DNA from: Planomicrobium sp. CPCC 101079
Lineage (GTDB): Bacteria > Bacillota > Bacilli > Bacillales_A > Planococcaceae
Length of the DNA stretch: 64,000 nt
Reading direction: 5' to 3'
Assembly (NCBI RefSeq): GCF_007859275.1
Contig: NZ_VOHC01000029.1
Coordinates: 180,862 to 244,861, forward strand
Positions 47,123-56,414 of this stretch are shown here, piece by piece. The notes under the pieces were generated by a model. It was given only the letters and a program-made list of their open reading frames with translations. It was not told where the DNA came from and did no database searches. Numbering within the stretch: the first letter of the stretch is position 1; the number at the start of each line of letters is the position of its first letter. The translations under genes and the position numbers were made by a program.

Positions 47123-48013
47123 TTATTTTGTGGCAACATCTAATTTACCCGCAGGCAAAACTTTTCTCAGTGCATCGGTTTGTTCAGCTGTCAATGGAAT
47201 CATCGGCAACCGGACGCCGCCGACTGGAACGCCGGTTAAGTTTAATGCAGTTTTCACCGGTGTCGGGTTCGGTGCAGCGAACAACCCCTTCATTAGCGGC
47301 AATAACTGGCGGTGAGCAGCCGCGGCACGTGCTGTATTTCCTTGTTTGAAGCTTGAAATCATCTCTTGCATTTCGTTTCCGATTACGTGTGAAGCGACAG
47401 AGACAATGCCTTGTCCGCCAATTGCGAGCACTGGCAGTGTTAAGCTGTCATCGCCACTGTAAAGGAAAAATGTCTCCGGTGTCCCTTCGATGATTGCAGC
47501 CATAGCTTCCAAATCGCCGCTTGCTTCTTTCACCGAAACGATGTTGTCGATGGCTGACAGGCGGACGATCAGCTCAACAGACATGTTGACGACGCTGCGC
47601 CCTGGAATGTTGTAAAGCATGATTGGCAGTGAAGTGGCTGCTGCAATCGCCTGGAAATGCTGGAACATGCCTTCTTGGGAAGGTTTGTTGTAGTAAGGGG
47701 CTACGAGCATAATGCCGTCAACACCGGCCTCTTCAGCTTGCTTGGTTAGGGAAATCGATGCGCGCGTGTTGTTGGAACCGGTTCCAGCAATAACCGGAAT
47801 TCGTCCGTTAACGGTTGCCACAACAAACTTGAACAATTCCACTTTTTCTTCTGTCGATAAAGTTGGCGATTCTCCAGTTGTGCCTGCAACGACCAATCCA
47901 TCCGATCCATTGGCGATCAAATACTCTATTAATGTTTTTGTTGCTTGAAAATCAATTTCTCCGTTTGCGTCAAAAGGAGTTACCATCGCTGTTACTACTT
48001 GGCCAAAATTCAT
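47123..48013 (-). CDS. dapA: 4-hydroxy-tetrahydrodipicolinate synthase
   Basis: 296 aa from ATG 48013 behind AAGGGTG. TIM-barrel aldolase: TTGESPTLS near residue 45, catalytic Tyr134 (LYNIPGRS) and Schiff-base Lys162 (SVKEASG), then YSGDDSLTLP. It condenses pyruvate with aspartate semialdehyde in the lysine and diaminopimelate pathway. A lysine riboswitch with its own terminator precedes it, so expression falls when lysine is abundant. It stands alone, not with dapG or asd, so it is probably a lysine-regulated second or main copy. Confidence 0.93.
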   Translation of the reverse strand: MNFGQVVTAMVTPFDANGEIDFQATKTLIEYLIANGSDGLVVAGTTGESPTLSTEEKVELFKFVVATVNGRIPVIAGTGSNNTRASISLTKQAEEAGVDGIMLVAPYYNKPSQEGMFQHFQAIAAATSLPIMLYNIPGRSVVNMSVELIVRLSAIDNIVSVKEASGDLEAMAAIIEGTPETFFLYSGDDSLTLPVLAIGGQGIVSVASHVIGNEMQEMISSFKQGNTARAAAAHRQLLPLMKGLFAAPNPTPVKTALNLTGVPVGGVRLPMIPLTAEQTDALRKVLPAGKLDVATK

Positions 48014-48076
48014 AAGCTCACACCCTTATCATTTTTTTATATCTATTCCTGAGGTGTTGGGCAGCTGCAGATAAAC

Positions 48077-48107
48077 AAAAAAGCACCAACGAGGGTCTCG
48101 TTGGTGC
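48077..48107 (-). terminator. Riboswitch-controlled terminator before dapA
   Basis: On the minus strand GCACCAACGAG pairs with CTCGTTGGTGC around ACC, followed by TTTTTTG. It lies directly after the lysine aptamer and before the dapA ribosome binding site, the expected place for an attenuator. Confidence 0.88.
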
Positions 48108-48134
48108 AGTAGAAACAATGTTTACCGATCGTTT

Positions 48135-48325
48135 CTGTGCGTCAGATAGCCCTCCATATAGTTTCCTATATGACAGTCCGGCATTTGTTCAATGCAGAAC
48201 CAGCGGGTAAGAACATGAGCTTCTTGCCGCTTCGGCAAATCCCCCTTTCCACAAACGTCACCGGACCTCATACTCCTCGGTTTGTGTACTGATGGTTTTT
48301 GCACCTCTATCCTCACTTCAAATGA
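48135..48325 (-). ncRNA. Lysine riboswitch (L box) aptamer
   Basis: On the minus strand the conserved parts appear in order: GAGGATAGAGGTGC (48300-48318), GAGGAGTATG, GGTGACGTTTGTGGAAAGG, GGGGATTTGCCGAAGC, the TGCATTGAACAAATGC hairpin, GGACTGTCATATAGGAAACTATATGGAGGGCTATCTG closing the aptamer near 48141. This is the lysine-binding L-box pattern. Binding of lysine should favour the terminator at 48077-48107 and stop dapA transcription. Confidence 0.92.
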
Positions 48326-48353
48326 ATGAAGCAGGAAATATTGAATTAGCTAG

Positions 48354-48382
48354 ACTTTAACAAAAATCTCTTTTAAATGCAA
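48354..48382 (-). promoter_or_regulatory. Likely sigma-A promoter of the lysine riboswitch-dapA unit
   Basis: On the minus strand TTGCAT (48377-48382) and TAAAGT (48354-48359) are separated by 17 bases. The start would lie about 20 bases before the aptamer. Confidence 0.5.
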
Positions 48383-48425
48383 GGGAATTCGGGTATTGTT
48401 TTGCCGAAATGTGAGGTGGAAAGCG

Positions 48426-49028
48426 ATGAAGGAAAAAGATTGCGACAAACGATTGAACGTGAAAACAGAAGGCAACCAGAGCGGATTCAATGATTCTCCT
48501 CATTTTCACCGCTATGAGCCGACTCCTTATGCTCTGCTTGATCAGCTCTTCAGCCAATATAAACTTCACCCCGGCGACCGGCTTGTCGACTTTGGCTGCG
48601 GCAAAGGGAGACTGAATTTCTATGTCCATCATGTATTTGGCTGTGAAACAACCGGTGTCGAACTGAATCCAGTCTTTTATAGTGAAGCGCTGGAAAATCA
48701 GGCGCGTTATGTCAGCAAAAGAAAAAACGCCAGTGGCAAAATTCGATTTTATTGCTGTCCGGCTCAAGAATATGAAATTGATCCACGGGATAACCGCTTT
48801 TATTTTTTTAATCCGTTTTCCGTTCAGATTTTCATGTCTGTTATTGCCAATATTCTGCGCTCTGTGGAAAAGGCAGAGCGTGAATTGGAATTGCTGCTGT
48901 TCTTTCCATCGGATGATTATGTCGATTTTCTTGAGCACCGAACTTCATTTGAATTGAAAGAAGAAATCGTTTTGCCTGGAGCGCATCATGACTCAAGGGA
49001 ACGCTTTTTGGTTTATCGCCTTTCATAA
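48426..49028 (+). CDS. Class I SAM-dependent methyltransferase
   Basis: 200 aa from ATG 48426 behind GAGGTGG; an ATG at 48396 in frame has no site. Motif I is LVDFGCGKGRLNFYV near residue 57, followed by GVELNPVFYSEAL and an acidic EIDPRDNRFYFFNPFS with the NPF signature of some rRNA or small-molecule methyltransferases. The target is not evident. It diverges from the lysine riboswitch promoter, and a monocistronic unit is likely. Confidence 0.75.
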   Translation: MKEKDCDKRLNVKTEGNQSGFNDSPHFHRYEPTPYALLDQLFSQYKLHPGDRLVDFGCGKGRLNFYVHHVFGCETTGVELNPVFYSEALENQARYVSKRKNASGKIRFYCCPAQEYEIDPRDNRFYFFNPFSVQIFMSVIANILRSVEKAERELELLLFFPSDDYVDFLEHRTSFELKEEIVLPGAHHDSRERFLVYRLS

Positions 49029-49099
49029 AGCGGATTAGAAACCCGAAAGATGTGGGTATAAGCAAATACAGCGTGAAATGATGAAAGCGGGGAGATTTT

Positions 49100-49945
49100 A
49101 TGAAGTGGCAAGGCAGAAGGGCGAGCAGGAATGTAGAGGACAGACGCGGAATGGGTGGCGGCGGAAAGCTCGTCGGCGGCGGGCTTGGAGGTCTCGTCAT
49201 TGTTTTGATCGTAGCATTTATGGGCGGCGACCCGACAGCGGTCTTGAATGAACTGGGCGGTGCCGGGACCGGTTCTGGCCAGCCTTATGTGGAAACAGCG
49301 GAAGACCAGGAGCGGGCAGAGTTTGTGTCTGTGGTCTTGGCAGATACAGAACAAATTTGGTCGGAAGTTTTTGCCGAGGAAGGCATGGAATATGTCGAGC
49401 CCACCTTAGTCCTGTTCTCGGGGAGTGTCGAGTCCGCTTGCGGGACTGCGGGGGCTTCTGTGGGGCCATTCTATTGCCCCGGCGACCAGAAGCTTTACAT
49501 CGATTTAAGCTTTTATGACGAGCTGCAGCAGCAGTTCCAGGCACCGGGAGACTTCGCGATGGCATATGTCATTGCCCATGAAGTCGGCCACCATGTACAA
49601 AACTTGCTTGGCGTAATGGAACAGGTCCAGCCGCTCCGCAACCAGCTCAGCGAAGAGGAATACAATAAGCTGCAAGTCCGGCTTGAACTGCAGGCGGATT
49701 ATTTGTCCGGCGTCTGGGCACACCACGCGGAAGACATGGGGCTGCTTGAAGCGGGTGACCTGGAAGAGGCGCTGACAGCAGCAAGCGCGGTCGGCGATGA
49801 TACGATCCAGCAGCGAGCGCGCGGCTATGTAGTGCCGGAAAGTTTTACCCATGGAACGAGCGAGCAGCGCAAGAAATGGTTTTACCGCGGCTTTGAAGCC
49901 GGAAACCTAAAAGAAGGCGATACGTTCAATGCGAAGGATTTGTGA
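49100..49945 (+). CDS. Membrane-anchored neutral zinc metallopeptidase (YpfJ family)
   Basis: 281 aa from ATG 49100 behind GGGGAG. A basic N-terminus (KWQGRRASR) and one helix (about 24-42, GGGLGGLVIVLIVAFMGG) anchor the protein with the catalytic part outside. The zinc motif HEVGH has His160, Glu161 and His164, with the downstream third-ligand region ELQADYLSGVWAHHAED. The C-terminus reads SFTHGTSEQRKKWFYRGFE. This is the KPN_02809/YpfJ family of proteases. Substrate unknown. Confidence 0.88.
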   Translation: MKWQGRRASRNVEDRRGMGGGGKLVGGGLGGLVIVLIVAFMGGDPTAVLNELGGAGTGSGQPYVETAEDQERAEFVSVVLADTEQIWSEVFAEEGMEYVEPTLVLFSGSVESACGTAGASVGPFYCPGDQKLYIDLSFYDELQQQFQAPGDFAMAYVIAHEVGHHVQNLLGVMEQVQPLRNQLSEEEYNKLQVRLELQADYLSGVWAHHAEDMGLLEAGDLEEALTAASAVGDDTIQQRARGYVVPESFTHGTSEQRKKWFYRGFEAGNLKEGDTFNAKDL

Positions 49946-50078
49946 CGGAATATTCGATTGAAATATGGAAACTGAGGATGGAGCATTGATATTTCGGCCA
50001 TTGTGATTCATTATAAGAATAGACAGTCTTTTCGCGCGTGGCGTGGGAAGAAATACATTTCTACAAAGGAAGTTCACT

Positions 50079-51245
50079 ATGGCGGAAGAAAATATCACGC
50101 GTATACAATTAGGCGAAAAAGAACTGATTTTGATCGGAACCGCGCACGTTTCCAAACAAAGTGCAGAGCAGGTCAAACAAGTTATTGAAGCGGAGCGGCC
50201 GGATTCGGTCTGCATCGAACTTGATGCACAGCGCTATCAGTCCGTTACGGAAAACAGCAAATGGAAAGAAACGGATATCTTTAAAGTGATCAAAGAGAAA
50301 AAAGCGAGCTTCCTGCTGATGAACTTGGCGATTTCGTCGTTCCAGAACCGTCTGGCCGACCAGTTCGGCATCAAGCCGGGACAGGAAATGATCCAAGGCA
50401 TCGAGTCGGCAAAAGAAACTGGCGCCAACCTTGTGCTGGCAGACCGCAATATCCAAATTACGTTTTCTCGGATTTGGGGCAATATCGGCATGATGGGGAA
50501 GGCGCAGCTGTTGACTTCGGTTTTTTTCAGCATCTTCAGCAAAGAAACGATTTCAGAAGAAGATCTGGAAAAGATGAAATCGCAGGATACATTGAATGCG
50601 GTGCTTGATGATTTCACTAAAGCGTTTCCCAAGCTGAAAACGCCATTGATTGATGAACGCGACCAATATTTGGCGCAAAAAATCAAAGAAGCGCCGGGCA
50701 AGAAAGTTGTAGCGGTGCTTGGGGCGGCACACGTGCCGGGAATCACGAAAGAAGTCCACCGCGACCATGATTTAGAAGCGCTGAACAAGCGGCCGCCAAA
50801 ATCCAAATGGCCAAAGATCCTGGGCTGGGCGCTGCCGGTTCTGTTAGTGGCGATCATTGCTTACACATTTTACTTGAATCCGGCTGCAGGCATTGACCAG
50901 ACAATAAGCTGGGTTCTTTGGACCGCGACATTGGGCGCTATTGGTGCGGCTGTTGCATTTGGCCATCCGTTTGCCATTTTGACAGCGTTTGTTGGCGGAC
51001 CGGTGGGGGCATTGCATCCGCTGCTTGCTGCTGGCTGGTTTTCAGGCCTTGCGCAAGCGTATGTCCGTCGCCCGAACGTCGGCGATTTTGAAACGCTATC
51101 AAGAGACGTCTTTACCATAAAAGGCTTTTGGGACAACAAAGTCACACGTGTTTTATTGGTGGTTGTTTTAACTAACCTTGGGACTGCGGCTGGCAATATT
51201 ATTGGCGGTGCAGACGTTATCCGCTTGTTTTTGAAAAATTTATAA
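50079..51245 (+). CDS. TraB/PrgY-family membrane protein
   Basis: 388 aa from ATG 50079, chosen over 50043 because AAAGGAAG lies eight bases upstream. The N-terminal ~245 residues are the TraB/GumN-type domain: LILIGTAHVSKQSAEQVKQVI with conserved His, CIELDAQRY, GANLVLADRNIQIT, VVAVLGAAHVPGI. The C-terminal ~130 residues carry about four membrane helices. Family members in enterococci (TraB, PrgY) bind or destroy peptide pheromones. Whether this one acts on a peptide signal is not shown by sequence. Conserved His and Glu residues support a metal-dependent hydrolase (inference). Confidence 0.85.
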   Translation: MAEENITRIQLGEKELILIGTAHVSKQSAEQVKQVIEAERPDSVCIELDAQRYQSVTENSKWKETDIFKVIKEKKASFLLMNLAISSFQNRLADQFGIKPGQEMIQGIESAKETGANLVLADRNIQITFSRIWGNIGMMGKAQLLTSVFFSIFSKETISEEDLEKMKSQDTLNAVLDDFTKAFPKLKTPLIDERDQYLAQKIKEAPGKKVVAVLGAAHVPGITKEVHRDHDLEALNKRPPKSKWPKILGWALPVLLVAIIAYTFYLNPAAGIDQTISWVLWTATLGAIGAAVAFGHPFAILTAFVGGPVGALHPLLAAGWFSGLAQAYVRRPNVGDFETLSRDVFTIKGFWDNKVTRVLLVVVLTNLGTAAGNIIGGADVIRLFLKNL

Positions 51246-51255
51246 AGACTATTTG

Positions 51256-51288
51256 AAACCGGACAGGAAAATTCCTGTCCGGTTTTTC
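51256..51288 (+). terminator. Terminator after traB-like gene
   Basis: AAACCGGACAGGAA pairs with TTCCTGTCCGGTTT and is followed by TTCTTTTG. Confidence 0.85.
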
Positions 51289-51360
51289 TTTTGAACATGA
51301 TAGTTCACAGAGGAAAAGGGTATAGCAGGAATAAGAATATGAACACGGGAGGCGCAGAAA

Positions 51361-51606
51361 ATGGGTCTTTTCTTGGCGGGGATTGTACTTTGGTCGCTGG
51401 TCATTTTATCTGTCGTGCTGCTGGTTGTTGGGGTTTGGAAGAAATCGTGGCAATTGCTTGCCTGGAGCGGTGCTGCAATGATGCTGCCCAGCTTGCTGAT
51501 ATTCATGGGAGATGACGGCATTTGGTTTAAGATGGCCATTTTGCCGCCGATTTTACTCTTTGCCGGTGCGTATTATATGAGAAATAAAATGAAACACACT
51601 TTTTAG
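51361..51606 (+). CDS. Small three-helix membrane protein
   Basis: 81 aa from ATG 51361 behind GGGAGG. Helices at about 3-25 (GIVLWSLVILSVVLLVVGVW), 29-47 and 56-73, with a positively charged tail RNKMKHTF. No family recognised. It precedes the MFS gene by about 80 bases in the same direction and may be co-transcribed with it. Confidence 0.65.
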   Translation: MGLFLAGIVLWSLVILSVVLLVVGVWKKSWQLLAWSGAAMMLPSLLIFMGDDGIWFKMAILPPILLFAGAYYMRNKMKHTF

Positions 51607-51688
51607 AGGACAATTGGAAATGAGGCAGCGAAGGCAGTTAATGGAATGCTGGTTTTAGGTTCTCTATGTTGACGAGGTGATGGTTATA

Positions 51689-53101
51689 ATGGAAAGACAG
51701 CAAGCCTTAGCAGGACAGGATTTTAGAAAAGGGCCATTTTTGGCGGTTTTAATGGCCGGTGTGTTTGTGGCTATTTTAAATCAGACACTCCTCGCCACGG
51801 CTTTGCCGCATATAATGGAAGATTTAAAGATCAATGCCAATACCGCGCAGTGGCTAACGACCGTCTTTATGCTGGTCAATGGAGTCATGATTCCAGTCAC
51901 TGCTTTTTTGATTGGGAAATTTTCAACAAGGCGGCTGTTTCTAACAGCAATGGGGCTGTTTGCTGCCGGAACAATTATTTGTGCGTTTGCTCCGGGGTTT
52001 TCAGTGCTAATAGCCGGCAGAATCATTCAAGCATCAGGAGCCGGAATTATGATGCCGCTGACCCAGACCATTTTCTTTGTGATTTTCCCGGTAGAAAAAC
52101 GTGGCCAGGCAATGGGGCTGTTCGGCTTGGTGATAGCATTTGCTCCAGCTATCGGACCGACTTTATCCGGTTGGATTGTCGGGGAGTACCCGTGGCGTGC
52201 ATTATTTTATATTGTCATTCCGATTGCTGTAATCGATTTTATTTTAGCGATTTTCTTATTAAGAAATGTTACAAAGCAAACATTTCCGACGCTTGATGTG
52301 CCTTCAATCATTTTATCGACGTTCGGATTTGGGGGAATCTTATATGGCTGTTCAAGTGCAGGCAATCATGGGTGGGGCAGTGTTGAAGTCCTGAGTTCCA
52401 TTGTGGTTGGCGTAATTGCACTGACTTTGTTCATCCGCCGCCAATTCCGTTTAAAAGAGCCGCTTCTTGAATTTAAAGTGTTCACTTATGGCATTTTCAC
52501 GCTATCGACCATATTAAGTGTGATTGTCTTTGTTTCCATGATCGGCAGCGCGACTATATTGCCCATTTATATGCAGAATATGCACGGCTTTACAGCGCTT
52601 GAATCCGGCTTGATGTTATTGCCGGGTGCCATTTTAATGGGAGTGATGAATCCGATCAGCGGCAAGATATTCGATGCAGTCGGAGGCAAATGGCTGGCTA
52701 TTGTAGGCTTGTCGATTGTGACAGTAACGACGTTCCAATTTTCAGTGTTGACTACGGCTACAACCTTCACTTACTTGACAGTTGTAAATGCTTTGCGGAT
52801 GGCTGGTGTGGCGATGGTCATGATGCCGGTGACAACTGCAGGGCTCAATCAGTTGCCGGAGCGGCTTATTCCGCATGGTACAGCCATGAGCAATACGATG
52901 CGGCAAGTATCGGGATCAATCGGAACAGCGCTGCTGGTCACCATCATGACCAGTACGGCATTAAATCCTGAACAATACGGCATGGAAGGACTAGTGCGGG
53001 GAGTGAATATTTCATTTATCGTAGCAGGTATTTTAAGCGGTATCGGTGTGGTAATGGCCTTTTTTCTTAAACGGCCGGTACCGGAAGAAGAAAAAAATTA
53101 A
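51689..53101 (+). CDS. MFS multidrug exporter, DHA2 family (14 helices)
   Basis: 470 aa from ATG 51689, with GAGGTG ten bases upstream; GTG 51677 and ATG 51680 are possible but too close to that site. Fourteen predicted helices. DHA2 signatures: motif D1 LNQTLLATALPHIMEDL, motif A GKFSTRRLFLTAMGLFAAG and motif C QTIFFVIFPVEKRGQAMGL. The family exports quaternary amines, lincosamides and other drugs with protons. The substrate is not predictable. Confidence 0.88.
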   Translation: MERQQALAGQDFRKGPFLAVLMAGVFVAILNQTLLATALPHIMEDLKINANTAQWLTTVFMLVNGVMIPVTAFLIGKFSTRRLFLTAMGLFAAGTIICAFAPGFSVLIAGRIIQASGAGIMMPLTQTIFFVIFPVEKRGQAMGLFGLVIAFAPAIGPTLSGWIVGEYPWRALFYIVIPIAVIDFILAIFLLRNVTKQTFPTLDVPSIILSTFGFGGILYGCSSAGNHGWGSVEVLSSIVVGVIALTLFIRRQFRLKEPLLEFKVFTYGIFTLSTILSVIVFVSMIGSATILPIYMQNMHGFTALESGLMLLPGAILMGVMNPISGKIFDAVGGKWLAIVGLSIVTVTTFQFSVLTTATTFTYLTVVNALRMAGVAMVMMPVTTAGLNQLPERLIPHGTAMSNTMRQVSGSIGTALLVTIMTSTALNPEQYGMEGLVRGVNISFIVAGILSGIGVVMAFFLKRPVPEEEKN

Positions 53102-53289
53102 TGCCTCTGCTTTTTGAAGAAGGTACTTGGTCCAGAAAGCGTTTTCTTTTAAGCGGCAAAAGTCATTTTTGTCACAACCTGTCCATTTACTTCTTCTGTT
53201 TTCTTTGGTAAGATGTCTGACGACTGAAGGTCTAGACTTGGAATTATCTTAATATTCTAAGTGGGAAATCAAACTAATGAGGTGAAGCT

Positions 53290-54501
53290 GTGAATTTATT
53301 GTGGGGGTTACTCGGCATATTCGTTGTTTTAGGAATTGCCTTTTTATTATCCGGAGCTAAAAAGTCCATCAAGCCACGGACCATTATTGGCGGTTTAGCT
53401 ATTCAGATTACGTTTGCTTTTATGGTGCTGGAATGGGATTTGGGGAGACGGGCTTTGCTATGGCTTTCTAATGTTGTGCAAAATGTGATCAACTACGCGG
53501 GGGAAGGGATCAGTTTCGTATTTGGTCCTGCAGCCGATACAACAAACTTCGGTTTCGTATTTGCGTTCCAAGTATTGACGATCATCATCTTCTTCTCTTC
53601 TTTAATATCTGTTCTTTATTATCTTGGTGTTATGCAGATTATCATTAAATTTTTGGGCGGCGCATTGGCAAAACTTCTTGGAACGAGCAAAGCGGAGTCC
53701 ATTTCAGCTGCGGCGAATATTTTCGTCGGCCAGACGGAAGCGCCGCTTGTCGTGCGTCCGTTCATCGCAGGAATGACGAAATCTGAATTATTCGCTGTTA
53801 TGACTGGCGGGTTGGCCTCCGTGGCCGGTTCGACATTAGCGGGTTACGCGCTTCTTGGCGTGCCGCTCGAGTATTTATTGGCCGCAAGTTTCATGGCGGC
53901 CCCAGCCGGTCTGATCATGGCTAAAATGATGATGCCGGAAACTGAAACAGTGGAAGAAAAAGATTTTATCATGGAAAAAGATAAAACCTCTGTCAATGTG
54001 GTGGATGCTGCGGCACGCGGTGCGGCAGACGGCCTGCAATTGGCCTTGAACGTCGGTGCCATGCTTTTGGCATTCATCGCGTTGATTGCGTTATTGAATG
54101 GCATGCTTGGCTGGGTCGGTGGCTGGTTCGGTGCAGAAAATCTGACGATTCAAAGTATCCTCGGCGTCATTTTCTCACCGCTTGCTTTTGCAATCGGAGT
54201 GCCGTGGGCGGAAGCAGTCCAAGCGGGCAGCTTTATCGGGCAAAAATTAGTGCTCAACGAATTTGTGGCGTACACAGCATTTGCACCTGAAATTGCTAAC
54301 TTGTCGCCTAAGACGGTTATCGTTATCAGCTTTGCCCTTTGTGGTTTCGCAAACTTGAGCTCACTTGCAATCCTGCTTGGCGGGCTTGGCGCAATGGCGC
54401 CGACCCGCCGTCCGGATATCGCACGCCTGGGTATTCGGGCTGTTGCAGCCGGTATGCTTGCATCACTTTTAAGTGCGGCAATTGCCGGTATGTTTATCTA
54501 A
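53290..54501 (+). CDS. nupC: Concentrative nucleoside transporter (NupC/CNT)
   Basis: 403 aa from GTG 53290 behind GAGGTGAAG. CNT-family polytopic protein: [14 protein letters not shown] and [25 protein letters not shown], substrate-site helix [17 protein letters not shown] near residue 145, [32 protein letters not shown], and the C-terminal half ending [16 protein letters not shown]. It imports nucleosides with Na+ or H+. A purine permease gene follows; each has its own terminator. Confidence 0.9.
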   Translation: MNLLWGLLGIFVVLGIAFLLSGAKKSIKPRTIIGGLAIQITFAFMVLEWDLGRRALLWLSNVVQNVINYAGEGISFVFGPAADTTNFGFVFAFQVLTIIIFFSSLISVLYYLGVMQIIIKFLGGALAKLLGTSKAESISAAANIFVGQTEAPLVVRPFIAGMTKSELFAVMTGGLASVAGSTLAGYALLGVPLEYLLAASFMAAPAGLIMAKMMMPETETVEEKDFIMEKDKTSVNVVDAAARGAADGLQLALNVGAMLLAFIALIALLNGMLGWVGGWFGAENLTIQSILGVIFSPLAFAIGVPWAEAVQAGSFIGQKLVLNEFVAYTAFAPEIANLSPKTVIVISFALCGFANLSSLAILLGGLGAMAPTRRPDIARLGIRAVAAGMLASLLSAAIAGMFI

Positions 54502-54515
54502 TGAAATAAGATCAG

Positions 54516-54545
54516 AGGCCTCTGCGAACTTGCAGAGGCCTTTTT
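54516..54545 (+). terminator. Terminator after nucleoside transporter
   Basis: AGGCCTCTGC pairs with GCAGAGGCCT around GAACTT, followed by TTTTG. Confidence 0.85.
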
Positions 54546-54706
54546 GTTTGCGGAAAAAGTAAAATGCTTCTCTGTAAATGCTGATTGCTATAAAGCTTGT
54601 TTCCTTGACAGCCTTTTCATTTTTCATTAAACTACTATATTGGCTCACCTATTCTATATAGGAAGAGCGGGTTGGGAGAGGGCTAATTTAATAGAAGGTA
54701 GAAGCT

Positions 54707-56005
54707 ATGTTTAAGTGGTTAGACCAATTTTTTGGTCTTCAAACGAATGAAACAACAGTGAAGCGCGAAATGTCAGCAGGGTTGATCGGTTTTTTCACAG
54801 TGGTGTACATCATTGTGGTCAATTCACTTATTTTATCGGAAGCGGGTATGCCGCTTGAAGGTGCAATTGTTGCTACGATTGCAGCGTCCGTATTCGGCTG
54901 TCTGGTCATGGGATTTTTGGGCAATGCCCCGATCTTACTTGTTCCAGGCATGGGGATCAATGCACTGTTTTCGTACACAATGGTCCAGTCGATGGGCTTG
55001 TCCTGGCAGGAAGCACTCGGTGTAGTTTTCGTTTCGGGCGTTATTTTTGTCGCTGTGGCATTTACACGATTCGCTAAACTGCTAAGTGCCGCTGTGCCGC
55101 ATTCGCTGAAAGAAGCGATTACGGTCGGGCTTGGACTGTTCCTTATGCTGATTGGCCTTGAAAAAGGCGGCATTGTCGAGCGGGGGACCGCTTCAATTTT
55201 AGCACTTGGGTCGCTCGGTGAAGCGCATGTGCTTGCGACCGTTTTAACGTTTATCGTGGCCATCATTTTGTTTGTCCGCAATGTGCCGGGGAATTTCCTC
55301 ATCACTATTGTAGCTGGAACAGTGATTGCATCATTTTTCGGCTTGATCGATTTCAGCCAGATGGAAGGCGGCTCAATCAATGCGTCTGAAGCGTTCTCAG
55401 TGCTTGGAGCGCTGTCGTTCGATGGAATTTTGTCGATGACGTTCTGGATAGCGGTCTTTTCGTTGACGATGGTGCTGGTGTTCGAGAACATCGGCCTTGT
55501 CCACGGGCAAGTCAATTTTATCGGCCGCCCTGAAAAGTTCGGCCGCGCGTTCCAAGCAACGTCGCTGTCGTCGATGGCTTCCGGCATTTTTGGAACCAGT
55601 CCGACTGTGGCATCTGTCGAAAGCGCGTCAAGTATGGTGGCTGGAGGACGTACTGGTTTAACGGCTATTACAGCGGGCTTGCTGTTTTTAGTTTCAGTGT
55701 TTTTCATACCGGTGATCAAGCTGATTCCAGACAGTGCCATTGCCCCGATTCTCGTCATTATCGGTGGGCTTATGCTGCAGAACATCCGCAATCTTGACAT
55801 GCAGGACATGAGCGAAAGCTTTCCAGCGTTGTTGATCATTGCGCTGATCCCGTTTACTTACAGCATCGCAGACGGCATCGGCATCGGCTTTATCCTTTAT
55901 CCGATTTTAAAAATCGCGGTTGGCAAAACCCGGGAAGTTTCCGTCACATTGTATGTTATCGCCGCCTTGTTCCTGATGAACTTTATCTTCCAGGTAGTCG
56001 GTTGA
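54707..56005 (+). CDS. AzgA-type adenine/hypoxanthine/guanine permease (NCS2)
   Basis: 432 aa from ATG 54707 behind AGAAGG. NCS2/AzgA signatures: FTVVYIIVVNSLILSEAGMP at the start, MGINALFSYTMVQSMGLSWQ near residue 85, KEAITVGLGLFLMLIGLEKGG near 145 and GTSPTVASVESASSMVAGGRTG near 300. Purine import with protons. The leader shows no purine riboswitch, unlike B. subtilis pbuG. Ends with a strong hairpin. Confidence 0.88.
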   Translation: MFKWLDQFFGLQTNETTVKREMSAGLIGFFTVVYIIVVNSLILSEAGMPLEGAIVATIAASVFGCLVMGFLGNAPILLVPGMGINALFSYTMVQSMGLSWQEALGVVFVSGVIFVAVAFTRFAKLLSAAVPHSLKEAITVGLGLFLMLIGLEKGGIVERGTASILALGSLGEAHVLATVLTFIVAIILFVRNVPGNFLITIVAGTVIASFFGLIDFSQMEGGSINASEAFSVLGALSFDGILSMTFWIAVFSLTMVLVFENIGLVHGQVNFIGRPEKFGRAFQATSLSSMASGIFGTSPTVASVESASSMVAGGRTGLTAITAGLLFLVSVFFIPVIKLIPDSAIAPILVIIGGLMLQNIRNLDMQDMSESFPALLIIALIPFTYSIADGIGIGFILYPILKIAVGKTREVSVTLYVIAALFLMNFIFQVVG

Positions 56006-56006
56006 C

Positions 56007-56042
56007 TTAAAAGCGCATTTGCGAAAGCAAATGCGCTTTTAA
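56007..56042 (+). terminator. Terminator after purine permease
   Basis: TTAAAAGCGCATTTGC pairs perfectly with GCAAATGCGCTTTTAA around a GAAA tetraloop. Confidence 0.88.
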
Positions 56043-56119
56043 TATTTCCGGCCGATGCTGGCTGGAAGATGGGCATGGTATACTGGAAGCACAAGAAGTT
56101 GAAAGGAGTTGGAATCCAC

Positions 56120-56305
56120 ATGAAATTCACCAAAACAAAAATGGAACGGCTCGTCAATAACAATCCGGAATTGAAAAAGCAATTGAAGACATTGATGAAG
56201 GATATGGATTTGGAGAAGAATTTTGCGCTAAAAGCTCTTTACCATTCTCAAGTAACCGATAACGGGCCGTACCAATCTGCTTACCAGGACTTGGATTCAG
56301 AATAA
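56120..56305 (+). CDS. Small hypothetical protein
   Basis: 61 aa from ATG 56120 behind AAAGGAG; an in-frame ATG at 56069 would add 17 residues but has no site. Highly charged, helical (MERLVNNNPELKKQLKTLMKD), no membrane segment. I do not recognise a family. Its size and stand-alone position suggest a conserved small protein of bacilli, but I cannot name it. Confidence 0.6.
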   Translation: MKFTKTKMERLVNNNPELKKQLKTLMKDMDLEKNFALKALYHSQVTDNGPYQSAYQDLDSE

Positions 56306-56369
56306 ATTGCCGCTGTTTATTGGTAAAATTATCTATATAAAATTTATACAGATAATGCTTTAAAAGACA

Positions 56370-56409
56370 AAAAATCCCGCTAAGTGTAGCTTTACTTAGC
56401 GGGATTTTT
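56370..56409. terminator. Bidirectional terminator
   Basis: AAAAATCCCGCTAAGT pairs perfectly with ACTTAGCGGGATTTTT around eight bases, serving the small gene and the convergent MerR gene. Confidence 0.88.
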
Positions 56410-56414
56410 CTTTT

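Noticed and set aside
54546..54706. Possible purine riboswitch ahead of the purine permease
   Set aside because: The conserved loop and junction sequences of the purine aptamer are not present; the stretch is AT-rich leader only. The same holds for 53102-53289.
54739..55839. A 366-codon open frame antisense to the purine permease
   Set aside because: It lacks a ribosome binding site and known motifs and mirrors the strong codon bias of the permease on the other strand; it is a shadow.
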